Assembly (NCBI GenBank): GCA_002409975.1
Contig: DHOO01000007.1
Coordinates: 1-23,355, forward strand
Direction of reading: 5' to 3'
Length of the DNA: 23,355 bases
From: Firmicutes bacterium UBA5388
GTDB taxonomy: Bacteria > Bacillota > UBA4882 > UBA10575
The stretch's first letter is position 1, and every line of letters starts with the position of its first letter. The translations under genes and the position numbers were made by a program. Shown here one piece after another: positions 6,277 through 13,128 of this stretch. The notes below the pieces were generated by a model that saw only the letters and a program-made list of their open reading frames with translations, was not told the DNA's origin and ran no database searches.

Positions 6277-7884
6277 TTATCTGATTTTGTTACGATATTC
6301 TAACGGAGTCAAACCGACCAATTCTTTGAACAATCGGGAAAAATGTTTGGGACTGTAATAACCCACCCTCCGGCAAAGATCATAGATCTTTAAGTTGTAA
6401 TCATGAAGCAATTCCTTGGCTTTCTCGATTCTAATCCTAGTGACAAAATCAATAAAATTCTCGCCGGTTTCTTTCTTAAACAAAACACTAAAATAACTGC
6501 TATTCATATGAATATGATCAGCTACGATCTCTAAACTAAGATCACCTGCGTAGTTGGCGAAGATAAATTCTTTGGCCAACTCCACCACTTTCCGCTCCCC
6601 GTTAGTCTGAAGATTACTTATTTCCCGACTCAGATGAGTGAGATAAAACTTTACCATTGCTTTTAAATCATGTAAAGTATCAGAGCTAGATAGTTCCTTG
6701 CCCATTATCTCCATATCCAGGCGAATCTGATAACCGTTGCGTTTTAGGTTCCAAGTCAGATATTCAATCAGGCTTTTTGCGAATTTGTAAATATCTTCTG
6801 GCATGAACTCTTTATTCTCCAAATCTTCCCAGAGCGCGCCTCCTGCTGCCAATACTGAAGCCTCGTCCCGGGAGATTAGTTGCACCACGATTTTATCGAG
6901 TAACGGCTTTCTATTCTCCAACAGTAATTGATAATCAATTCTGGGATACTGCTTGGTATCGGAGAAAGTATAGATTTGCCCTTTACCACGATAAAAACTC
7001 ACTTTTAAGGCCTGACGCGCTTCAATAAACGATTGGCGGATCGCCAGCACCGAGGAGGCAACATTCCCTAGTCCAACTGTGAGTATGGAACCCGTCTCTC
7101 GGCCTGTGATGATCAAATCATTTAGTGTTAAAACAAGTTCTTTTACTATAGGCTCCGGAGGTTGCCTAAAAAAGATAAACCCTGTTAATAACGGAGCAAA
7201 CCCGAAAAAGAATTCTACTTGAAAGTTTAGCCTTAAGCTAGTGCATAAATCGTTAAATTCCTTTTGTAAGGGAACGGTTCGGATTCTAGGCTTCTTCTCT
7301 AGAAAAGGCAACCGTTCAACTCTGATGATAAAAGAGAGGCAGGTTGAAGAAAGATCGGTCGCAATCTTTAATGCTGCTAATTTTTTCTCGATTTTTTCGG
7401 GCGAAAGTTGAGAACCAGTTATTAATTCTTTAAATAAATTTTGCTTCATTTCACTCAAGTCGGCAGTTAACTCCCGGAGACGTTCCTTTTCTTGCCGGGC
7501 CGCCCTTTCATCGTCAAGTTCCAATTCGGCCTTCAGCAGCAGCTCCGTTAGTTCGGTCCGGTTGATTGGTTTTTTAAAATAATCAATCGCCCCACATTTT
7601 AAGGCATGCCTGGTATACTCAAAATCAGTATAGCCACTTAACACGATAAATTTAATCCCCGGATGTGATGCTTGAATGCGGTCAATCATCTCCAAACCAT
7701 TCATTCCGGGCATTTTCACATCAATGATCATTAGCTCCGGGTTAACCGCCTCTGCTAACTCAATTCCTTCCGTTCCATTACTCGCTTCGCCGGCCACCAC
7801 AAAACTAGAGCCGCTTAATTCCACTAAGCGGGTTAGACCCTTCCGGACCATCTCTTCATCGTCAACCACTACTAATTTATAGAT
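6277..7884 (-). CDS. AraC-type response regulator (YesN-like), probable ATC start
   Basis: This cytoplasmic transcription factor is phosphorylated by the neighbouring kinase and probably activates the transporter genes. Counting from the ATC at 7884 (535 aa), the receiver domain occupies about residues 1-120, with acidic residues in VVDDEE near 8-11, phosphoacceptor D55 in IIDVKMPG and lysine K105 before the cis-proline. A long middle region of about 300 residues follows. The last 100 residues form an AraC helix-turn-helix pair, with SYFSVLFKKETG in the first motif and SPKHFSRLFKE in the second. The only standard start in this frame is GTG at 7869; it removes most of the first receiver beta strand (YKLVV) and lies about 20 nt from the ribosome-binding site. 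AGGAGAGG is 5 nt before the ATC, which overlaps the end of the kinase gene. I therefore infer an ATC start, or a mutated or misread ATG. The product call itself is firm. Confidence 0.92.
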   Translation of the reverse strand: MYKLVVVDDEEMVRKGLTRLVELSGSSFVVAGEASNGTEGIELAEAVNPELMIIDVKMPGMNGLEMIDRIQASHPGIKFIVLSGYTDFEYTRHALKCGAIDYFKKPINRTELTELLLKAELELDDERAARQEKERLRELTADLSEMKQNLFKELITGSQLSPEKIEKKLAALKIATDLSSTCLSFIIRVERLPFLEKKPRIRTVPLQKEFNDLCTSLRLNFQVEFFFGFAPLLTGFIFFRQPPEPIVKELVLTLNDLIITGRETGSILTVGLGNVASSVLAIRQSFIEARQALKVSFYRGKGQIYTFSDTKQYPRIDYQLLLENRKPLLDKIVVQLISRDEASVLAAGGALWEDLENKEFMPEDIYKFAKSLIEYLTWNLKRNGYQIRLDMEIMGKELSSSDTLHDLKAMVKFYLTHLSREISNLQTNGERKVVELAKEFIFANYAGDLSLEIVADHIHMNSSYFSVLFKKETGENFIDFVTRIRIEKAKELLHDYNLKIYDLCRRVGYYSPKHFSRLFKELVGLTPLEYRNKIR

Positions 7885-9718
7885 CGCTACCTCTCCTTTG
7901 CTCGTGAATAATAGCGGGAATAACCATCATAACCTCGGTTCCTTCCTTGAAACGGCTTTTAATCTGTAAGCCGTAGCCGGAGCCGAAATATAATTTAATC
8001 CGTTCGTTAATATTCAAAAGCCCAATGCCACCGTTTTTAGCCGAAGCCTCTTCTTGCGCTAAGGATTTGGTGATATCCTCCAATCGTTCCGGAGTTATCC
8101 CCAAACCGTTATCGGCGATTATGATGATCAGAGTTTCGCCTTCTTTTCTGATGTGGATGGTGATGCTTCCAAGTCCTTGTTTTTCCGTAAACCCGTGTAC
8201 AATTGCATTTTCCACCAACGGTTGTAAAGTCAGCTTGATGATTTGATACTGTTCTATGTCTGGTTCCAGCTCATAACTAACTGTAAAACGATCATGATAA
8301 CGGATTCGCTGGATCTTAAGAAAAGCGGAGACATGCCTTAACTCCTCGGCAATGGAAACCACCTTTTCCCGATTATCAATGTTAAATCTTAACATCTCAC
8401 CAAAAGCGCTTAAGACGTCGGAAATCTCAAAATTTCCTTTGAGGACCGCCATCATATTGATGGTTTCTAAGGTGTTATACATAAAATGTGGATTGATCTG
8501 GCTTTGAAGAGCTCGTAATTCGACTTCTTTCTTTTTTAGCCTGACTTCATACACTTCATTAATTAGTTGCCGGATGTTATAGAGCATCTTATTAAAACTC
8601 CGTCCCAATTGCCCGATTTCCGAGTCATTCTCGATCTCCACCATCACATCCAAGTCGCCGTTTTCAACGTAACCGATGGTTTCCTTGAGTTTATGTAAAG
8701 GTTGGCTAATACTTAAAGAAATCCAAATCGAGGCCAAAGTAATTAACACAAGGCAGGAGAGCATAATTAAGATAGTAAAATTTCTGACCTGCGACACTTT
8801 TTCCATCAACACGGCAAAGGGAGAAATAAAAACAACTTTCCAACCGGTGCGCACAGACTGGTTGGTAATAATTAAGTTTTTCGTTTTTAGCTTATTAATT
8901 AAAAAATCTCCATTAACCGCCATGGAGAGAATGCCATCCGAATCATAGATTACCCGATTACAATTGTCTAAAATCAAAAGCCTTCCATTAACGCGGGAGA
9001 TCCCGGCCCCGACAATTTCGTCAAGAGCGCCGCTTCTGACGTCAACCAGGATAAATCCGAGGTATTGACTGTTGTAGATATTATATAGGGGTCGGACGTA
9101 AGAGAAATTCCAATTTCCAAGTAAGTTCTCATATTTTGTTTCGAGGTGGGGAGGAATCAGCAAGGTTTTTTTTCTGAAAATAGTTTGGTACCAAGATTCA
9201 CCGGTAAAAGAATAGTTTTTGGCCATAGTTCCCGCGCTATTTTCAAAAAACAAGTCGCCGTTCCTGGAGTAAAGGTAGGTACCGTCAATCATCGGGTCGA
9301 TAAGATTAATACCCAGCAAAAAATTATTAACTTTGTCGCGATTATCTAATTGTTGGGGGAAGGGTAACCGAGCATTTGATTCTAAAATTTTCAGTAAGTC
9401 AGCGTTTAAGGTAGTATAGGTTAGCCTCTCCAATTTGTCAATATAAGCGTCGATGTCTTTATTAATTTGGGCGGCGAGGAGAGAAGCATAATCATGGACT
9501 TGATTGGTGATCGTATTAGTCGACTTAATATAGGAAACAATGCCAATGATCATCATCGGAATAATGGTCATCGATAAATAGGTAAGCAGCAGTTTGTGCC
9601 TGAGATTCAAGTTGTTAAAAAATATTTGCACCGGAAAAAGAATTGGTCCTAAGGCTTTACGACCAATTCTTTTATTGGAATTTGCGTTACCGGGGATGAT
9701 CTTGTTCATTCTTGGCAT
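7877..9718 (-). CDS. Sensor histidine kinase, YesM/LytS type
   Basis: This membrane kinase senses an extracellular signal and phosphorylates the response regulator encoded next to it. The 613-aa protein has a membrane segment at about 42-63, an extracytoplasmic sensory region at about 64-313 (Cache-like by layout), a second membrane segment at about 314-336 and a HAMP linker at about 337-390. The His_kinase domain has phosphoacceptor H411 in INPHFMYN. The ATPase domain shows the N box ending VENAIVHG (502-509), DNGLG (536-540) and GGIGLLN (563-569). Kinases of this class are usually paired with AraC-type regulators beside sugar ABC transporters, exactly the arrangement here. The start is uncertain: ATGs at 9718 and 9709 both lack a good ribosome-binding site. 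It reads into the regulator gene with an 8-nt overlap. Confidence 0.93.
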   Translation of the reverse strand: MPRMNKIIPGNANSNKRIGRKALGPILFPVQIFFNNLNLRHKLLLTYLSMTIIPMMIIGIVSYIKSTNTITNQVHDYASLLAAQINKDIDAYIDKLERLTYTTLNADLLKILESNARLPFPQQLDNRDKVNNFLLGINLIDPMIDGTYLYSRNGDLFFENSAGTMAKNYSFTGESWYQTIFRKKTLLIPPHLETKYENLLGNWNFSYVRPLYNIYNSQYLGFILVDVRSGALDEIVGAGISRVNGRLLILDNCNRVIYDSDGILSMAVNGDFLINKLKTKNLIITNQSVRTGWKVVFISPFAVLMEKVSQVRNFTILIMLSCLVLITLASIWISLSISQPLHKLKETIGYVENGDLDVMVEIENDSEIGQLGRSFNKMLYNIRQLINEVYEVRLKKKEVELRALQSQINPHFMYNTLETINMMAVLKGNFEISDVLSAFGEMLRFNIDNREKVVSIAEELRHVSAFLKIQRIRYHDRFTVSYELEPDIEQYQIIKLTLQPLVENAIVHGFTEKQGLGSITIHIRKEGETLIIIIADNGLGITPERLEDITKSLAQEEASAKNGGIGLLNINERIKLYFGSGYGLQIKSRFKEGTEVMMVIPAIIHEQRRGSDL

Positions 9719-9751
9719 CTTTATACTGTGGCGCTAACCTTATTGATCAAA

Positions 9752-9761
9752 CAAGCGCTTG
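9752..9761. promoter_or_regulatory. CAAGCGCTTG palindrome in the kinase leader (operator candidate)
   Basis: This perfect 10-bp palindrome lies about 34 nt upstream of the kinase ATG and downstream of its promoter. The central AAGCGCTT is shared by operators of LacI/GalR-type regulators, including catabolite-responsive elements, although the outer bases only partly fit the cre consensus. Its position in the 5' leader would suit a roadblock repressor. Binding is not shown. Confidence 0.3.
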
Positions 9762-9830
9762 CTCCTGATAAATTTAAAAAGCAAAAGGGGTTTTTATAAC
9801 AATTACTTAAATTCATATTAATTAATTATT

Positions 9831-9859
9831 ATCATAAACTAACTTTTTTCACTTGTCAA
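9831..9859 (-). promoter_or_regulatory. Sigma-A promoter for the kinase-regulator genes
   Basis: On the minus strand a perfect -35 TTGACA (plus 9854-9859) and -10 TATGAT (plus 9831-9836, five of six consensus bases) are separated by exactly 17 bp. The predicted start near 9824 gives a leader of about 105 nt before the kinase ATG. Its strength suggests constitutive expression of the two-component system. Confidence 0.75.
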
Positions 9860-9973
9860 CTTAATCGGGCGCCTTGAGGGCAAAACTTTGAGCATTGTTG
9901 AAATATCAAATTACTAAAAAACTCAAAGGAAAAATAAAAGAAGAAGCGAATTCTTAGTTACTGATAAATCAGA

Positions 9974-10002
9974 TTAACAGGCACTAGTGTCTTCCTGATT
10001 AT
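9974..10002 (+). promoter_or_regulatory. Candidate trmFO promoter with a palindrome in its spacer
   Basis: TTAACA (9974-9979, five of six -35 bases) and GATTAT (9997-10002, four of six -10 bases) are 17 bp apart. The spacer holds the palindrome CACTAGTG (9982-9989), nested within AATCAG/CTGATT arms at 9967-9972 and 9995-10000. The start would be about 110 nt before the trmFO ATG. The match is modest. Confidence 0.3.
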
Positions 10003-10120
10003 GGGGGCCATCGTGAAGGACTTAACCAGTATTGACGTATGAGACAGCGCCCGTCCTGGACGTTGGGCACACAGAAGTATAGGAATAAATATATAAGGTT
10101 TGCTTTTAGGAGGTGCGATC
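10003..10120 (+). other. Leader region upstream of trmFO
   Basis: This is the right-hand part of the roughly 380-nt divergent gap between the kinase and trmFO. Apart from a GC-rich stretch with a weak hairpin around 10048-10067 and the AGGAGGTG ribosome-binding site (10108-10115), I see no gene or known RNA element in it. The rest of the gap (9719-10002) holds the two promoter candidates and palindromes listed separately. Confidence 0.3.
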
Positions 10121-11437
10121 ATGCCGGAACAAATTTGGGTGGTCGGCGGCGGGCTGGCTGGGACGGAAGCAGCATGGCAGATTGCTAATTCCGGGCGCCG
10201 GGTTGTTCTTTATGAAATGAGACCGGTTAGGAATACCCCTGCCCATACCAGCGACTTATTGGCGGAGTTAGTCTGTAGTAATTCTTTGAAAGCTAATTAT
10301 CTGGAGAATGCGTCCGGACTTCTTAAAGAAGAAATGCGGAGATTAGACTCCTTAATTATTAAGGTGGCAGATGAGACAAGGGTCCCGGCAGGAGGGGCCC
10401 TTGCTGTTGATCGGGGAGAGTTTGCTCGGCGGATTACTGCCCTAATTAATAATCACTCTCAGATTCAAGTAGTGCGGGAAGAAGTTACTTCGATTCCTTT
10501 GGGACAACCGGCGATTATTGCTAGCGGTCCTCTTACTTCTGCGGCCCTTTCCGAGTGGCTAAAACAACTTTTTGGCGAAGAGTATTTTTATTTTTATGAT
10601 GCAGTGGCTCCGATCGTCACCGGCGAATCTTTGGACTATTCTAAGGTGTTTTTGGCTTCCCGCTATGGAAAGGGGGAAGCCGAATATCTTAATTGTCCAT
10701 TAAATGAAATGAAATACCATGAGTTTTGGGAGAATCTAGTATCTGCAGAGACTCATCAATCGCATGTGGGAGAAGTAGAACAACACTTTTTTGAGGGTTG
10801 TATGCCAATTGAGGTTTTAGCCCGTAGGGGTAAAGATACTTTGAGATATGGACCATTGAAACCCGTTGGCTTACTTGATCCCATCACTGGAAAGCGTCCC
10901 TATGCTGTCATCCAATTACGTGCGGAAAACAAAGAGAAAACCCTTTATAATCTGGTTGGTTTTCAAACGAATCTGCGTTGGGGTGAACAGGCTCGAGTTT
11001 TTCGGCAGCTCCCTGGTCTGGAGGCTGCTGAGTTTGTCAGATATGGTGTGATGCATAGAAATACCTTTATTAATACTCCGCAATTACTTTTGCCTTCGCT
11101 CCAATGGAAAGGAGCAGAAAACCTGTTTTTTGCCGGACAATTGATTGGGGTTGAAGGTTATGTGGAATCTGCGGCTGCCGGACTCGTGGCCGGAAAAAAT
11201 ATTGTCAGGTGGAAGGAAGGGAAAAGACCTCTGATTTTCCCAGAAGAAACTGCGATTGGCGCTCTTTTATCCCATATAATTTCCGCAGAAATTCGACAAT
11301 TTCAGCCAATGAATATTAATTTTGGTTTATTTCCCCCTTTAAAACGGCGAAATACAAGTAAATTCGAAAGGAATAGGGAAATATCCGCGAGAGCGCTGGC
11401 TATTATGGCGGATTTCCTCTCAAATGAAAGAAATTAA
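10121..11437 (+). CDS. trmFO: Folate/FAD-dependent tRNA (uracil-54-C5) methyltransferase TrmFO
   Basis: TrmFO makes 5-methyluridine at position 54 of tRNA, using methylenetetrahydrofolate as carbon donor and FADH2 as reductant. The 438-aa protein opens with the dinucleotide-binding fold VVGGGLAGTEAA. It carries the conserved cysteines C52 (VCSNSLKAN) and C227 (FEGCMPIE), equivalent to the catalytic-site cysteines of the Bacillus enzyme, and ends with the GVEGYVESAAAGLVAG segment. The ATG at 10121 is chosen because AGGAGGTG lies 5 nt upstream; a TTG at 10100 would include that site. The order trmFO-xerC-hslV-hslU-codY is standard in Bacillus and relatives. The usual left neighbours (topA, dprA) are missing here. 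Confidence 0.97.
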   Translation: MPEQIWVVGGGLAGTEAAWQIANSGRRVVLYEMRPVRNTPAHTSDLLAELVCSNSLKANYLENASGLLKEEMRRLDSLIIKVADETRVPAGGALAVDRGEFARRITALINNHSQIQVVREEVTSIPLGQPAIIASGPLTSAALSEWLKQLFGEEYFYFYDAVAPIVTGESLDYSKVFLASRYGKGEAEYLNCPLNEMKYHEFWENLVSAETHQSHVGEVEQHFFEGCMPIEVLARRGKDTLRYGPLKPVGLLDPITGKRPYAVIQLRAENKEKTLYNLVGFQTNLRWGEQARVFRQLPGLEAAEFVRYGVMHRNTFINTPQLLLPSLQWKGAENLFFAGQLIGVEGYVESAAAGLVAGKNIVRWKEGKRPLIFPEETAIGALLSHIISAEIRQFQPMNINFGLFPPLKRRNTSKFERNREISARALAIMADFLSNERN

Positions 11438-11482
11438 TTAAATTATGGGTAGAAACTTTTACAAAATTACTGAAATTATTGT

Positions 11483-11511
11483 TTGTCAAAAACCGTTTAT
11501 TATGTTATTAT
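11483..11511 (+). promoter_or_regulatory. Sigma-A promoter for xerC
   Basis: TTGTCA (11483-11488) and TATTAT (11506-11511) each match five of six consensus bases and are 17 bp apart. The start would fall near 11518, just ahead of the AAGGGAGG ribosome-binding site at 11527-11534, giving a leader of about 25 nt. This short leader supports a xerC start near 11544 rather than at the GTG 72 nt further on. Confidence 0.65.
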
Positions 11512-11543
11512 TATTGTTAATAAGATAAGGGAGGCGATATTTT

Positions 11544-12449
11544 CTGTCTCTCGAGAATTATCTGAATAATTACCTTTCATATATAAAAATAAAGAATTAC
11601 TCAGAACACACTATAGTGAATTATGCCATTGATCTTGCTCAGTTTGTCGAATTTATGCACAAGAAGGAAATCTACCAATGGGGAGAAATTAGCGTCTCAG
11701 AGGTCCGAGAATATCTTTTTGATCTTAATGAGAAAGGGTTACAACGAGCGACTATTGCCCGGAAGCTAGCTTCCTTAAGGTCGTTTTATAAATATCTAAA
11801 TAGACAAGAAGTAGTAAAAACTAATCCTTTTCTAAATTTACGAACCCCAAAACGGCCAAAGAAACTACCTCAGTTTATGTATCCCCGGGAGATTGAAAAA
11901 TTACTTAATATCAATGACTCTTCCCCGCGGGGATTAAGGGATCGAGCGATTTTAGAAGTTCTTTACGGGGCGGGGGTGCGAGTTAGTGAACTCACGGGGT
12001 TGAATCTGGAAGATCTGGATCTGGAACGCGGATATATTAGAGTATATGGGAAAGGATCAAAGGAAAGGATTTCCTTTTTAGGGGAAAAAGGCTGCCGGGT
12101 TTTAGCTAATTATCTTCAGCATGGTCGTTCCCGATTTTTATCTCAGACCAAGGCAGTTCAAGCGCCTACTACCAGAGCGGTTTTTCTAAATAAAAATGGC
12201 ACTCGTCTTTCCGATCGAAGTATCCGCCGGATTCTCAATTTTTATGTGGAACAAGCGGCGCTTGAGAAAAAAGTTAGTCCGCATACTTTAAGACATTCTT
12301 TTGCTACTCATCTGTTAGAAGGGGGAGCAGATCTTCGAGCGGTTCAGGAACTACTTGGGCATGTTAGTATCTCTACAACCCAAATTTATACCCATTTGGA
12401 TCGCGAAAAAATTAAAAAAACCTACGATCAGGCTCATCCTCGAGCTTAG
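11544..12449 (+). CDS. xerC: Tyrosine recombinase XerC, probable CTG start
   Basis: XerC resolves chromosome dimers at dif sites together with a partner recombinase. With a start at 11544 the protein is 301 aa, the normal family length. The N-terminal SAM-like DNA-binding domain (about 1-90) reads ENYLNNYLSYIKIKNYSEHT. The catalytic domain shows R146 (GVRVSEL), K170 (GKGSKER), H247 and R250 (HTLRH), H273 (LGH) and nucleophile Y282 (IYTH). The first standard start codon in frame is GTG at 11616, which gives 277 aa and removes the first helix. The frame is open back to a TAA at 11526, and a strong AAGGGAGG lies 9 nt before the in-frame CTG. I therefore infer a CTG start. Family assignment is firm; XerC rather than XerD is supported by the synteny. 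Confidence 0.93.
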   Translation: MSLENYLNNYLSYIKIKNYSEHTIVNYAIDLAQFVEFMHKKEIYQWGEISVSEVREYLFDLNEKGLQRATIARKLASLRSFYKYLNRQEVVKTNPFLNLRTPKRPKKLPQFMYPREIEKLLNINDSSPRGLRDRAILEVLYGAGVRVSELTGLNLEDLDLERGYIRVYGKGSKERISFLGEKGCRVLANYLQHGRSRFLSQTKAVQAPTTRAVFLNKNGTRLSDRSIRRILNFYVEQAALEKKVSPHTLRHSFATHLLEGGADLRAVQELLGHVSISTTQIYTHLDREKIKKTYDQAHPRA

Positions 12450-12457
12450 CGAAAGGT

Positions 12458-12488
12458 AAATTTAATTTGAATAAATTTTCTTTTTTTA
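12458..12488 (+). terminator. Weak AT-only terminator candidate after xerC
   Basis: AAATTTA (12458-12464) and TAAATTT (12472-12478) can pair, followed by TCTTTTTTT. The stem is all A-T, so termination would be partial at best. The 140-nt gap before hslV also holds a TATAAT at 12541-12546 without a clear -35. Confidence 0.3.
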
Positions 12489-12589
12489 TGTATGCTTTTT
12501 TACTTTAAATGTCAGACTATTAAGGGAATGGAGACTCTTATATAATAATTCTGCGTTTTGAGCATAAAATGGAACAAGGAGGTTGTAAG

Positions 12590-13123
12590 ATGTTTAATGC
12601 CACTACTGTCTTAGCTGTTCATTCGGGTAATGGAGTGGCAATGGCAGGTGATGGTCAAGTTACTCTCGGACAGACTGTAGTAAAACATGGGGCGAAAAAA
12701 ATTCGCCGTTTATATAATAATCGGGTGCTAGCCGGGTTTGCTGGGGCAGTAGCAGATGCTTTTACTTTATTTTCTCTTTTTGAAGCAAAACTTGAAGAAT
12801 ATGATGGTCAATTGGTTAGAGCTGCGGTGGAACTTGCGAAAGAATGGAGAACCGATCGCCGTCTCCGTCAACTGGAAGCCTTGTTGTTGGTGGCGGATAA
12901 AAATCATTTATTGATGGTTAGCGGCTCTGGAGAGGTGATTGAACCTGATGATGGGATTGCGGCCATTGGCTCAGGTGGTTCGTATGCCTTAGCAGCCGCT
13001 AGAGCTTTAAAAACCCATTCTTCTTTATCAGTGGGGGACATAGCTAGGGAAGCCTTGAAAATTGCGGCCCAAATTTGCATTTATACCAATGAACAAATTT
13101 GTCTTGAGGAATTGGAGGGATAG
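12590..13123 (+). CDS. hslV: ATP-dependent protease proteolytic subunit HslV (ClpQ)
   Basis: HslV forms the two-hexamer peptidase core that degrades proteins unfolded by HslU. The 177-aa protein reads MFNATTVLAV, so removal of the first four residues exposes T5 as the N-terminal catalytic threonine. The conserved AMAGDGQVT and the GSGGSYALAAARAL segment follow. The ATG at 12590 is chosen because ACAAGGAGG lies 6 nt upstream; an earlier ATG at 12569 includes the ribosome-binding site. Five nucleotides separate it from hslU, so the two subunits are translated together. Confidence 0.97.
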   Translation: MFNATTVLAVHSGNGVAMAGDGQVTLGQTVVKHGAKKIRRLYNNRVLAGFAGAVADAFTLFSLFEAKLEEYDGQLVRAAVELAKEWRTDRRLRQLEALLLVADKNHLLMVSGSGEVIEPDDGIAAIGSGGSYALAAARALKTHSSLSVGDIAREALKIAAQICIYTNEQICLEELEG

Positions 13124-13128
13124 CGCCG

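Noticed and set aside
12481..12589. CtsR or CIRCE heat-shock operator before hslV
   Set aside because: I looked for the GGTCAAA-type direct repeat and the CIRCE inverted repeat and found neither; only a TATAAT without a matching -35 is present.
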